Source: Lytechinus variegatus
Lineage: Eukaryota; Echinodermata; Echinoidea; Temnopleuroida; Toxopneustidae
Assembly (NCBI RefSeq): GCF_018143015.1
Contig: NC_054742.1
Coordinates: 19,148,158-19,212,157, forward strand
Length of the DNA stretch: 64,000 nucleotides
Direction of reading: 5' to 3'
Shown: piece after piece, positions 24,701-39,700 of the stretch
How positions within the stretch are numbered: position 1 is the first letter of the stretch
Layout of the letters: each line of letters begins with the position of its first letter
Notes under the pieces: model-generated
What the model was told of the DNA's origin: nothing
Database searches by the model: none
Seen by the model: only the letters and a program-made list of their open reading frames with translations
Program-made: the position numbers and the translations under genes

Positions 24701-27700
24701 TAGCGCGGCCTCCGCCGGGTGCACTCGCGCAGAGGCGATGGTCGGACAGCGCTCTGCGGCCGCTCATTGTAGCAGATCAATGCGTCCGGAACGGCGTAAC
24801 GAAAAATATGCGAAGCTTTGGGGCGGATTTCTTTCTTCTTTTTTTCTCGATAAGAAGAAAATGCTATGCCTTGGAGCGGCTTTCTTTGTTCTTTTTCTCA
24901 ATAATACAAAAATGCTATGCCTTGGAACGGAAATTTGAGTGTAAAAATGGGGGTCCACTCCGCGGCACATACCCACTATGCATTATATACTGAGTGCCCC
25001 CCCCCCCCGGGGGTGAGATAGACAATCATAACATCCATAACAACCGAATCATTCAAGTACATGTACAATATTAAAATGGATCCAATCAAATAAAAAACTA
25101 TTGTGTTTTATTTATTTATTTCCATCGCAGATAGAATAAAAACCGAGAGAGTGTTATGGACTAACTTCCGCATCCACTTTCAAGTAAAAACAAACACTGA
25201 AAGGAAACTGCACCGGATATGGTGACTGGTCTAAATGTCCTTGTTGTGTCACAAAATCTAATAAAAACTACACTGATCTGCTTCTCAAATACTGACCATG
25301 ACTATGTAACTTCGGAGTGACGACTTTGCACTTTATCGTTTATCAGTTGATATGAAATAGAACTGTGTTCAGTTACAGATGTTTATATATCATGTGAAAA
25401 CAAGAATCAAAAGTCAGATGTGCTGATAATTTTGATTTTTTTTTATCTACAAAGACACGCGTACAGTGGTATGAAATATTAATTCTGATTTATGTATTAT
25501 GTGATGACAAGTCATATGAGTCATTTTGCTGGTGAATGTGATACGTGTCTATTGTCATGACTGTATATAATACATTCATATCTTATGAGACATAGGCTAC
25601 GTGTGGATCCTGGTTTGTGGAAAAAAATATATTACTCCTTGGGCCTGTTGCATAAAACTTTTTACCTGAGAAAACTCTGGTAAAAACTAAAAACTAAAGT
25701 AAGTCTGATTTCTGCCACTGACTTTAACACAGGGTTCTGTCGATTAACCTCATGTTAGCCGATATGAGATGAGGTGTGCATGGCTAATCAAGAGAAACGT
25801 TATAATTTGAATGCATTTTATTTCGCAAACAGTTATAATTTTAGTAGCACTTTAGTTGGAAGGTGCAGCACAGTATACTGCAACCATGGACTTTCAAAAG
25901 GCAACTGATGAGTTTAGATTTGCACTTCACATTTGCATTGATTATTTTGAGATTGTGGGGGTAGAGTATATAGGCGTTATAGCATAAATCGATAGATCTT
26001 TATCATGAAATATATAGACTTTATAAGAATCATTAACTTAGCAAAATAATAAAACTAAAAATGAAAGGGGATTAAAAGGGGGAAATGAATAAGAAGAAGG
26101 ACCAAATTAAAAGTGACTGATAGATGTCTACGAAATGATAAAATCCGAGCCACAGTTCCTTCCTTCTTAGTGTTGATAACATTGATTGCCGAAGAAATAT
26201 ATACTAAACGTTAGGTACTTGAAATTTTTTATAAAAATACAAATGACCTATTAATATCGCATATTCTAGAGAGTGAAGTGCTGAACATAATATTTTTATT
26301 GTCATTTGTTGACTTTTATTGACTATTGTTGCATTTAGTAGAGATATTAGGAAGATGTGATATGAAAAGATATGAAAGATCAGATGAAATTCCAGCAGTA
26401 ATGACAAAGAAAAAACAATTCGAATACCCAACTTGATTACATTTTTCTTTCTCTTCTCCTTTTGAGAAGAGAACTTTCGTCCCATCACACATTGTATCTG
26501 CATTCCCTTATCTTTCTTTTGTGTTAAATGACGATCAGTTGATATAGACATGTAAGAGTTACCCTCGAAGGCTGATAGACTTCAAGTTGATCCGATATAT
26601 TTCATTCATTTATTTATTTATTTAAAACGGTGTAGATTTTTTTATGCTATCAGCTAACAAGCTGTTCTTCATCATGTCCATAATTATGTTTCACTCAAGC
26701 TCACATAAAACACAGCTTTACAGAAGAATAGAAGATTATTAGGCAAAGTGACGTGAAATGTGTCAGTCTACAAAATAAACTTGAACCTTACTATATTAGG
26801 CTCGCAGTTTTGTCTGCAACCGTTACCATAGCAAAGAAAAACAAACTGTACCAATTCTCCTTCTCCTCCCTAACTTACTCCTTCCCTCCCCACACATATT
26901 TTCCATTAGCAATTTTCTTCTCTGTTATGTCAACATTGGCCATGTTGATTCATGTTTTATGATTTGATTTGGCGTCACTAAACAATTTCCAAATCCCTTC
27001 CTATTCTCTGTCTTATGTAGTTTCTCCCTTATCCCCGTACGTTCCCTTTCCCTTTACACCCATGTCTCCCTGACCTCGACTCGTATATCATCATGAAGAA
27101 AACTTTGCGGGAGATGTGCATATGTCGTTCAAATAGAGTAAACTATTATAAGTCAAGATATGTCAATAACACCGACATTATTTTACCTAACACGAGTTGA
27201 ATGAAATGAAAATGATATGTTAAATAATTATTCAGCTATACATGATTGTGTGCCGGGTACATCCAAGTGAAAATTCAGGTGAATGTAAATACTGACTGGA
27301 TGATATAAGACGGGAATATACCATCCTATTAATTCAATTACCCTGTAAATACTAAAATCTGTATTCTCAATGCATCTATAAAGCTTTATATACATATTTT
27401 GATGACTGCAAAAAATGAACAGTGAGCTGCCTTGCGCATATAAAGAAAAATAAATCAATATAAATGATGATACAGCTCTCTGTATACAACATTTCGATTG
27501 CAATAGTTCGAAATGTAATAATTCTAAGATCGATGATGTGATTAAAACCACATGGACAAGGTCATAAATACAAGAAATACAAACCATAATATCTTCGTTA
27601 GCAGTAAGCATCCCCGTAAGCATCATCCGTCACTGTTGGTATAAGCGTTAATCCACATTAGACTCCCGTTGTGGACACCTGTGACACCTTGTACAACCAA

Positions 27701-30700
27701 ACTGATAATTCAACTGTCACTGCACAAGCTGACTTTACTTTTGATCCAATGCCTTGAATTGCTCGCGAGATATCAATTCCAAGATCTCTTTCTTTTCATT
27801 CTTTGTTCCTTTGGTCAAATCATTCTAATTCTCTTTATGACTTTGACCGGATCCACATTACAATGAGAAGATAGCAATCAACATTCCACTGTGTTTTGTC
27901 TGAGGACAATCAAAGGAATTTTATATCACAAATCCATGGGACAATAATGGTCAAGAATTTGATCTATTGGATTCAGGTTCAATAACACAACGTGTTCTCA
28001 TCTCTAGTCAAGCTCTGACTTTAAAAGATTCACCTTATAATCAGATCGATGGTGTTATGAAAACAACAAATGATGAAAGAAAATATATTATTATGTATTA
28101 GGGAAAGCAAGTAGACGGAAAATGAAGTTACACTGCAGTGATGATGATCAGCCTTTCGCTACTGTTGTCTCATCTCGTCACGTCTCAACCATGCAGAATG
28201 ACAAGTAACAATAGCAACGACAATAGATGTAATTACTAATATACAATCGATCATAATCATTCATACAAACATTTATCAAACAAAAAAAATACATTATTCA
28301 TTATTATCTTACATCAAAATGAATATGCTACATGCATTATTTGTGTTTGTACCTACGTGCATTATCATAAAATGTATCCTTAAAATAAAAGAAGTTTCTG
28401 CAGCAGAGTCTCGAGAACACTTGTAATTTTACCAGATTGCGTAATCTTACATTACTATCATGTAAAATTACAGGAAATTGGTATTTGGTGTATGGAACCT
28501 TACAAATTTCCTTAAATAAAACACAATTTTCCCTTTTTTAAACAGACCTGTTCTGTTAGATTGTAGAAAAAATGCTGTTTCATGAATATACAGAATGGTT
28601 CTGTTATTGCTTTCTGCAAAATCTTGTTGTTGTTTTTTTTTGTAAAATCAGGTTTTTTTTATATTGAGTGTCCTTAAAATAAAAAATAAATGAATGAATG
28701 AATAAATACTCAGCTTGTCAAAGACTATATTGTATCTATACTGGCAGTGTACGCAATCACGGCAGTGTAAGTAACATTATGATTTTTAGGTAAAATGATA
28801 CCTAAAATGTCTGTAAATGAACAACTTTTCACAATTATATATATAGAGAAATCGAGAAAAAAATTATCTCACCATGGAAGCTTCACTTAAATCTAAATTT
28901 GAGGTCGTCAGAAACGTCGACATCATCCCGAGTTGTTTAATAGTCAGATCTACGTACAAAGTATAATGTTAAAGATGACCCACTGATGTTTGGCATTAAA
29001 TATTTATTTCTGGACGGACAATTTTAAAATGATCTCCTTCATATGTAACGCTCCATGCATCATAACCCCAAATTACATTATTTTAAAGTTGAAGTTCTAT
29101 ATTCATACTTAGCGATTATTTTCCAGTGGATTAACCCTTTTCTTATACTTTATACTTGTTTCGACATTTTCTGTTCTTCCATTTGAAAATAAGAAACAAT
29201 TCAGTTTGAATGTAACTTTATTATCATATTGTCACTATTGTGATTTTGTTTTCTTTTACAGCTTCATTTTCCCCAAAATGGCCTGTTAAAAAGTGACTTA
29301 TTTTTTATAATGTGTACAATGTTACTTATTATTCTGCACTTGTGATTCTAATTCTATATTGATTGGCAAACTTAACTTAGTTTTAAGAATATTTCCCTAT
29401 AAAAATTACAGTGTTGCTAAAAAAAAATAGTGACCCCCACCAGAAAATAAACATATTCAGTGTTTAAATTCTACCATCTTTTAGATATTTAATTGTGATG
29501 CCAGGTAATGAAATATTATATTCAATATAGATTTTTTTTTTTTTGGGGGGGGGGGGCTCGCCGGACATTGTAACATTGTTGTCTATGTTTAACACTCAGC
29601 ATATAAAGGAATACATTTTCTGATGGAGTTCACTAAATTGTTTAGCACCACCATATAGGCCTATTATATTACAACAGTATCAACTTTCTTGTATAATAGT
29701 CTATGAATACATCGTAATTAAAATAGGACATTTATAAAATTTAAATCCACAAAGCAAATCATAAAGGAACATACATGATTCATAAGATTTTTTTTAGAAC
29801 AGGATTTTGTTATTTTCAGAATAAAGACGTCATGCTAAGGGCACCTATAGTTCAAGAATTTTTAATATTGAACAATATAAAAATAATGAATTACAAGTTA
29901 TTGTAGTTACCATTTCTGCATTCATAATTAATGTCATGACATGTAAACATGACCATCCTGCGCATCCTACGTAATATTTGTAACATTCCATTAATTCATA
30001 CATTCCTAAAAATGGATAACCATGAAAAGCGGGACACTTCATTAAACACGCAAATACACGCATTTCCATAATAATCGAATGCATATATACCTCTTCATTA
30101 TAATCGGTTGCAAGTTCGTTCAGATATTTAAATACTTGGATCATTCTATGTTGATTTCATCGAACTGGTAGTTCTTGTCACTTTATTTCTCTAAACATTT
30201 TGAATTATAATTCAATATTTATTTCATATACGTGTGATGATCGTAATCATTAATGGATAAAATTTTCTCAGAAGATTTCAAGTTAACACACTAAATTTTA
30301 ACTTAACTGTACACCATGCCCGCTGAATATGAACCATGGATAACAACTGGGCGTTGTGGCGTGCGCCTGTAATCCAAGCTGTGGGGAAGTTACAAATTGA
30401 TGCAGAGGTTCGAGGTTCGAGCCCTGATCACGTCTTTCGGATGGTGACTTTAAAGGTCGGTCCCAGACGTAAATAATCATACCTGATTGATACACGTCTG
30501 ACAAAACTCAAATACACACACACACACAAACACCAGTTTCCAAATGTTGAAAGAAAGTGATTGTGAAATTTATAATATTAATCACAATATAATAGCAATT
30601 TTACACGAAAGCTACATTACATTTAGTTAGAAGCAGGATGTTTTTTTATTCTTGTAAACATTTCGGGAATTCATCCAAATGCTGAGGAAAGATATCCATG

Positions 30701-33700
30701 ACTACTGTTAGGATGCTAATAAAATTCCAATTATCAGCTCAACTTTTCGCTCCAGTACTCCAAATGATAGGCGGTCGTTTTTCACTGTATACAATACCTG
30801 TTCTTGGGTGTTTGGGGGTAAAATAGAATAAGGGTGTCACCCCTTACCCTTTCAAGCCTATTGTATTTACAATGAAACTCTACACTATCATTGTTGAAAT
30901 GACATACCACTGCAAGAGACCATCGACTATTCTGCATGCATTTGTCAAATAATATACTGTAGCGTTACCATTGTAGAATTAGAACTGGATTTGGATTGAA
31001 TTAATATTATTCAGGCCAATCTGACGGAAATATTAAGGTATGAGTTTTGTGGAATTCAAACAGGATGACTGAATTGATGAGATGTGAAGGAAGCTTTCAT
31101 TGAAACATGACTCACTAATTAGTAAACCATGCAATAACAGACCATTAGTTTATCAAATATAAACATTATGCCTATAACCTTAATATAACAGTCATACAAT
31201 CGTCCCAAAATCATCAAGATAAATTTGTCTTCCTGAACTATAAGTACAAGCTTACAAATAGATCCTACACATGACTAGTATCAAAGATCGATGATGTGGT
31301 ATTATACCACCAATGAGACAGTGACAATAACACAGAATAATAAACATGAAGGACACGAGACAAATATTTGAACTTACTAGACTGCTAACAGCCACAGGGG
31401 AATATTCGATCTCCATTCTTATATTCCTCTATAAGCTGTTTTAACTCCTGTGTGTAGTTCGTGAAGTTCGTCTTTAGCAGATCGTAAGTGAGTAGAGGTC
31501 TGACAAGAAATACGATACCACTACACCACAGAGAAGATGGCTTGAATGTTTTGGGTCTGGTTGTTGTTCAGAGTATAGACTTGGGTACACAGGCAATGTT
31601 TAACGAGGGTGACGTAGTCTTCATTAACAGACTTTGAAATTATGGGTAAAGGGCAGTCAACCATCCCGTCAACCATACTTCCCCTAAGCAAATTCTAAAG
31701 TCCAACGTCGTATATGTTTGCGTTACTAGAGTTCTTATTCAAACTTATGTGATATAATGTACAGCAAATAAAACATGATATTTTTACCATGTCTGTTACT
31801 TATATAAGTGTGAACTAATGAAAAGGTATCATGGCAAAACGATGAGCCATTAATCTTAACAAAGGCTTCGGAACTAACATACAAGTAGGTTGGGGTTGGG
31901 GGCTAAACCAAACCACAAGACACCCCCAAACCCAAAAAATATGTGATTTATTTTCTCATTTTTATACACGTTATTAAAAAAGTGGGCGATGGCCCCCCCC
32001 CCCCACCGCGCGCCTTCGCGGCCCCTGTTCTACTCCCATTAATGAATGCCAAATTTAAAGATGACATTAAATTCAAGTAGAGATATCTATGATTCCTCAG
32101 AAGATTGTGTGTTTCAGTGGATTTTTATTTTGTTGAGGGGCTGGATATCTGAGATTTACCTCCTGGAACATCTCATCTTATTATTACGTAACTTGTTATC
32201 ATCTCTTGAAGGAGAGACAATATGTAGCATTTTGTCTTACGTTTAGAACTTTATCAATGCAAATTCAGGGAATACTGTTTGATAATGAAACGACTGTAGT
32301 CTCAAACGTGAAGTTTACACAAACTTGAATGAATGAATCGATGGCATGACCACAATAAAGGAAGTAAAACTGTCGATGAAGGATATTGAATTCAATTAAA
32401 GTATATGTAATAATATTTGCTTAGAGGGAATACAGTTCGGAGAGCATTTAACAGTGATCTGGTGTTAAAGCCCATGAGCGCTCAGTATTGCGATCCGATA
32501 TACTACGCGATTTTTTTTTTACTACATCGCATCAAATATGAAGGTTCCAAGAAGTAAAATTATTTTATTTGAAGTTCGGCCTAATGATACCAGTAATAAA
32601 TAATTTCGCTTTGTGGCAAGCCCTATTGTCGGAGTAAAGTCCAAATCGGTTTGAAGTCGCAGCCGACGATGACGTCATTACGATTTGGAATTGATTTTTT
32701 TTCCTAAGGAGGCTCGAACTTGACTGAATTTCGTTTTCAGTTATTATTACCACTATTCTGAACCCTGATCGCTAAGATTTTATTGGTTGGAACCTTCATA
32801 TCAAATGTTATTACAATTTCTTTGAAATTCAGATCGCAAACTTTCTCTAGCAATGTTTCTTGATTGAAGCCTGGAGCGATAAAAAACCCAAACAATCTAT
32901 TCAATTCATTTTCAATTCAATTTGTTTTATTTTCATTTTCAGATAATAAACATAACAACAAACATACTAGACATACATAATATACAAAGCAGAATGAACA
33001 TCATAATAGATACTTCAGTTACACTACAAAAATGATCTGTATCCGGTTCATCCTTAAGTGGGGAAAATAATTATGAAAGGGATCGAGAGTCAAAGCATCG
33101 TGCCAAATAGAGAATTTGCATGTATTATGGAAGGTATTCTGAAATAAATGATTGTTTAAGATGTTTTTTTTTTCTAATGTGGTGGATACAATTCCAGAAT
33201 TAAGGACCTGTATAAATTATAGTTTTCGTGAAAGTGTCCTTCTTTTTTTAGTGTGTATGCACCGTATTGTCATGATTGTGAAGTTGTGGGTGTTTTTTAA
33301 AATCAACAGAATAGTTATACCATGGTCACATTTGTTCTACCTCGGCCGTACGGCGAGTCGAAAACAGCCGTTTTATCAAATTTGATTCAAACCACCTATA
33401 TGTAGTTGGACAAAAAATGTTAAAACGGCTGTTTTCGACTCGCCGTACGGCCGCCGTAGAACAAATGTGACCATGGCATAAAGTGCCTAAGTATTCTCAA
33501 ACACGAGAATTAAAGATAAATCAATGATATACTAGGTCAATCTACGATCAATATGTCCCACCCTTCAACTTCGCTCTGCGCGCCCATGCCCTGTTTTCAA
33601 ACATATACAGAGTAAATTTCAGACTAAGAAGTGTGTGGAAAGGATATTGCATGATGAATTTACTTTTGATAATTATATTTGAGACAATAAAATCGTAATA

Positions 33701-36700
33701 CAAAAGTACATTGTTTGGACGTGAAAACCATATTCTGTAGCTCTTGATTACTCCCTCTCTCTCTCTGCGCATAATTAGTAGAATGAATAGTCTTTGCAGT
33801 GAATTTTAATTGTGTTTAATCCCAATGACATTTGTTCTTCGGTGCTCTAAAAATACTGCTTTTATACTCCATTTTTAAATACAAAAAGTCCATACCGTGG
33901 GATTGCATGCGATCCCAACTCCCCCCCCCGCCCACACTCTCCCTACTTGGTCGCTTCCCTCCCTCGCCGAGGATCCCACACTGTCACAGAATTTAACCCC
34001 CGTGCGCCATCATCCGGTCAAACCAATTGGTAAAAAACTAGATCCCCCTGTTCTTAACTCCGTCAAAACAAAAATTATAAAGGGGTGACTCTTGTTCCTG
34101 TGTAGAACTACAGGTCATGAAATGAAATGAAGGAGCACCAATAATTATTCTTGCTGTTTGATTTTCAGGGTGTTGATCGACTGCGATGGAATGAGTGCCA
34201 GTCAAATTTCAAAATGTCGCCCTCTGTTATACATCTTTACTTAAAAACGCAACTCGAAAAATGGATCCTTTTTCCTTTGAGGCTGTGTTTCTATCCGTGC
34301 TGTAAATTTCTTGTTTTCATCTCATATCTTATCTGGGGCAGCGATAGGAGGCAGAGGGCGACCACCCCCTTGGATTTTTCGAGCAGTGAAAACAAGAGGA
34401 GAAGCAAGACAAAAAAACGGAAGGAACAAAGAAGAGTCTCAACATTAGACCCCCTATAAAAAAAAGGTTCTGGGTTGTGAATCACGTTATTCAAATGAGA
34501 AATGACATCACCTATATGTTGTCTTGCCCCCCCCTCCTCTATGACAATATAATCATGGCACTGCCCCCGTCACAGTGTCAAAGGTCTAACTTTTTCACCT
34601 TCCAAGGGCTGTCTGTGTATTCTCCCAGCATTATAATCAGGAAGCCTCGGTTGGATTACAGAAATGAAATAGATTTATTGCAACAAATCTCACCGGCTGT
34701 TTCCTGAACTGTAAGCCAACCCATGAAATAGAGGGAGGTTTGATTTCATACTCACCCCCCCCCCCTGCCTTTCCCCTCTTTATAATCATAGGTTAATGAA
34801 TTATTCAGAAAATACAGAATACGTCGTATTTTAACAATAACATGGATAAAACCTTGAAATATAGTCCATCAACAAGGAGAAATGTTAAGAACTTTCCCTT
34901 ATCCATTTTCAATTTGTTTTTTTTTTAATCCAGGCCTAAAGTATATTTCCTTCATAGTCTGGTGTCTAATTCGCCAACGAAATCAATAGTTACAGTTTTT
35001 TGCTGGTTGTCACCAACATGAAATAATGTAATACATAGAAAATTAAATAACAAATTAATAAATGAATTATTGAACAAGTAAACTATCGAACCATCTTAAG
35101 CATTTTCACATGATTATAAAACAGGGTGGCGACCACCCCCTCATAATTTTTCAAGAATACGGTGAATACCTCGACCCCCCCAAAAAAAGGGGGTTCCCAT
35201 TGCCCCACCCCCGCCTATAAACAAACAAAAAATACTGATGCTGTCCCTGTTTGAAAAAAAAAAACTCCCAGCAACAGACTAAGAACAGGGGAAGCAAAGA
35301 ATTAATTGAACTGAAGAGTTTGTAGGACTGATTAGAGAAATATTGGTCGGTGTTGTTAATTCCTTTACTAAACGTTTCTTTTTTTTCTTTTCTTTCTCCA
35401 TTTCGTCTTTCCCTTTGCCCCTAAATAGTAGTCCTATATGGTATGTTCCTCGTCCTTGTAGATAAGCCACTGACTTTAGGACAAGTCCGATGTGGAGTGG
35501 GTTTTGCCGTGATCATGGTGATGACGGCGTGACTTTAAATGGTGTCATTAGAGTTCAATCTTAAAATCATATTCAAGTAAGTAGTATAGAGAAAAAGAAA
35601 TGAAAAGAATTTGCGCTTTTGAAAGATTTCTACAACCCATGAAATAGTTCGAGGTTAAACTAATATTAAAAGGATGACACGCCCACAATACCTCAGGGAT
35701 GTTGTTGAATAAACAATGAACGAAACGAAGCATAATGTTCGGAGATATGATCTGATATACAAAATATTAACAGTTGCAAAGAATAATCTCTGTTTGGTGC
35801 GAATAGAATTGCAGTCAATGGACAATAATGAAACAACTTGTCAAGGAAAATTTTAAGGACAATTTATTATGCATATTTTGTTTGTATTGTTAAATTTGCA
35901 TTACATTTGCAATTTTCATACATGCCTCATTACTCATGTTATTCAACTGTGTTCGTGTCTAAAAATTGTATTAATATTTCTGAACGATCGTTGGCCTAAA
36001 ATAGCAAGTGAATATGAAAATTATTTGAATAGAAGTATTGTTGAATAAGAAATTTACCTTTTGGGGACCGATTGTGAATGCCGCTGCTAAATCTTATCTT
36101 TCTTAACATTGTTCCAAATTTTTAATCAGGGAAGAAGATCTACAGTAGCCTAGTTCGAGAATCTTATCAAGATTGTTGCAATTGTTAAGTTCTATGACAT
36201 GACCTGAAAGGGAAATACAAGACCTTCAATGACTGACACTGACAGATTGATACCAACTAATGCAGGGTTGATCTTTATCTTTATACCAAAGAGATTTTGG
36301 CTCTCAGGCCAAGTCCATCTCGACCAAATTTTAATTTAAATAAAAGGTGAAAAAATATCATCCAAATCGAACGTAAACAGGAAATTATGACATTTGAAAG
36401 TTTCGCTTAATAGTATTGTTTAACTTTGTGAGCAGCCGATTTAAAAAATTCTTAAACCAAGATGAAACATGTGTACAAGTGCATGTATTAGAACTAATAA
36501 ACCCTGAAAACAACCATTATTGAGAATGAAAAGGTAAAACTACAAGGCAAACCCTGATTTTGTAAATAGGCGTCTTATAGACACCTAAATAGTACACATA
36601 AGTGTATGGGATGAAATTAAGATGGTGTTTCCGGTCACTTTATATTTCAATTTTTGAAGCACTAAATAATTATTTTCGAACGAAATTTTTTCTGGTCTTC

Positions 36701-39700
36701 ATTTTTGTAACATATCACAGACACAGGTGACAAGTGTGACCTTCTAGCTCAGATTTTTTAACAGTCAAACCAATGTTAACCAATCACTTTAATGTCATGA
36801 AACAGTTTTTATGCACACCCTGGTCCATATGCAAATAAGGAACCGATGACAGCACCCACTATTAATTTGTTTTGTACTGTTTGATATTAGATATTAACTA
36901 TTTTAATTTTTCCTCATTATAATTTGGAACAAAGTTTGATTCCTCCCTTGTGGATAATAGATCACAAAAGAAACCGTGAGTGACATCATCGACTCTCATT
37001 TGAACATCATTGTACTGTATATGTTTTTTGAAAAATAAGCGAAATTCTAAAATGTCATCACGTTTTTTATTTACATCCGATTTCGATGAAAGTTTTAGTG
37101 TTATGCTCATTAAATTTTTATTTTCTCCTTCAAAGATCAACCTTGGAATAAAATAATTGTTTTCGTCAAGTTGAAAAGGTTTTGGTGTCATACATTTAGG
37201 AAAGTAACAACTGACACGAATTTTCATGCATTGGTGTAATAATGATTATGCCCCGGGAAAAATCACCAATTACAAACAAAGCGATTGTTTCAATTCACGC
37301 GAAGGACACGAATTACACTTTGAGTATTATATAACTTTCAGGGGAGAGTTTCATGGAAGGACTTGTATGTCGTTTTATCCGACTGTCTAATGACGGTTAC
37401 TATAGTAACCGCGCTTCTCAGCCAATTAGCATCAAGGAAAGTTGTCGGATCAGAAAACTTGTCGGACAAAAATTATAATGAAATGGAAAACGTTTTCCTG
37501 GTGCAGATAATGCAGTTTAATCAGTAAATGGTCATGATGGTAGGCCTACTGGTGAAAATCAATCGCTCTCGTAGAAGTGTTCATTAGTGCCTGGTCGACA
37601 AAGCATAAATAGCATGCATTACATTTTAAAAATAATTGTTTTAGATTTTAGCATGCATGCCAGCCACAAATAGCCAAAATATTAACGTTATCATTTTCTG
37701 TATTACAAAACAGAGGAGTTTTGTCAGGTGCCAGGGCAATGTGGCCTATATATTTTGTTCTATCCACTGAACATTATAAGCATTAATTATTTTATGTCCT
37801 CTGCTTTTCCCCAGAATGTCCCATCTCAACTTATTGGAAGACGAGATCAAGAAACTAAGAATTGTTTGAGCAGATGAGCGGATATGAACATAAATAAGAA
37901 AAAAACTGAGCTCAACTAATATGCATTGTATCATAATGGCTTGATATAATTACAATGATCCTAATTTTTCAATCACTTTTATTTTTACCTTAAAATCGAA
38001 GTAAATTTATTTATGTGCATTACGTTACTAGGTAGAATGATATCATATATGTACTCTATTCAACCTTATAATAAATATTTGTTCAAGTTGTATGTTCACG
38101 CCATCCCTGTTCATTATATATAGCTTTCAGAAGTAAAATCGATTTCAATAGACTCTTATAATACAAATAAGTAAATATTTACGTTAGTGAATTCAAATGC
38201 CTTAGCTCCTTGCTTATCACGTTTCTTACCATTTACGCAAAGTTTATTTTGCTCCTTTGCACTATATATCTGAACAGTGGCTAGATCGAAATGCCTCCTT
38301 TTGTTAGAGTCTGTCTCAGTTAACACCTTGAAGTTATAATCCAAACACAAATCTCAACATAAGAAAAGTTGTGACAATATTTCAACAGCTTTTGTATTGA
38401 TGTTGAACTCTAGGGGCCCCCAAGGGAGAAGGAGAAAAAACTTTTATTTGAAAACTGAAGATCTGATCTGATTCATACTGCCCACAATAAAAGGTCAGAT
38501 AGAGGCGCAAAAATTCTCTTTTAATTCTTGATAAATTAGAAATCTTGATACAGTTAATATAACTAAGAACCATCATTAGCTTAACTGATATTTTCAATTT
38601 TATAAATATATATTTTGTGACTGTATTGTGATAGTCAACATTCAAACTAAATGTCTAAAAGTGTACATTCCGTGTAGCAGACATGTATTATTCCTGGGGA
38701 AAAACATTCACAAAAAGCACAGACAATGGCAATGTTTAGTGTAGTTGAATGTCTGCTTTGCATTACAAAAAATTGAGGGAAGTTATTAGTTAGTCTTTTC
38801 ACGAATACAGGAACAATTAAATAAATATCAATAAATTCCAAATTCCTGTGGCTACACACATTACCACATCCAAGTATCTCTTTTGTAATTACAAAACATC
38901 ATCAGTGATTTTAGATAATTTTTGTAATGATTTAAGGAATATTGCACAATGAGTAAAATGTGAAAGGTTTACTTTACTTTGTATATGACAGTACCAGAAA
39001 CTTGACGTTCACGTCAAGGTTGACACTTTTGTTCCATAATAATACTCACTTTCTTTCACGAATAGCTAAAGTGCTTTTCTTTTATGTAAGATCGGTTTTA
39101 TACATGGCTAGTTTAGTTTAAAAAAATGAGGCATCGCATGTAAACCAGTGTTAGTTTTGGAATTCAGTATTTGATATTCACTGCAGAGTGCAGATTTATC
39201 TGATCTTTTCCTCATGCGGGATTTCGTTGACATTTTCACAGACAAGTTTGTCCAAACTCAGTTAGAGACAAGGATTTCACGCCACTTTCAGCCAGTGACA
39301 AACTGTCCTTTGCTAATTGCAATGTCATTGCCAATTTTTCTTCATTTACAAACACTGTTACATATCCAGTGGCGGATCCAGAGGGGGGCGCCCCGGGCGC
39401 CGGATTTTTTTTTTTTTTTGATGGTTGTATTTACTGGATTGGTACAATGTAGTCAATTTCAAGGGCTAGATCTAGTCAAAACTATATTTTAACTTACGCT
39501 CATGGCCTTTGTGTTCGCACAAATGCACCTCTGTCATACTGTATTGCAATATGTAAATTCCGGAATTCCAGGGCGCGCAAGTCGATTGGTTGGAAATTTG
39601 CACCACTTGTAATCGGGAGTTGCAGTGCAGTGACCAGTGTGAAGATGTTGGATTGGATATCATTTTTTCCGGAAATTTTGTGTTTTTTGTAACATGCACC

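Noticed and set aside
24465..24993. ORFs of 100-110 codons on both strands
   Set aside because: They lie in a GC-rich transposable element with defined ends and overlap one another on opposite strands.
27585..30144. Further ATG-to-donor ORFs (27585-27626 and 30091-30144) as SLC23 first exons
   Set aside because: Donors GTTTGT and GTATAT are weak, and phase-0 cases of this kind are frequent by chance.
30411..30424. tRNA gene at the GGTTCGAGCCC box
   Set aside because: No cloverleaf with acceptor and anticodon stems could be formed around it; the SINE explanation fits the head, boxes and CA-rich tail.
36898..37227. 109-codon minus-strand ORF (starts [18 protein letters not shown])
   Set aside because: It lies inside a diverged inverted-repeat element related to 51077-51643 and shows no recognisable domain.
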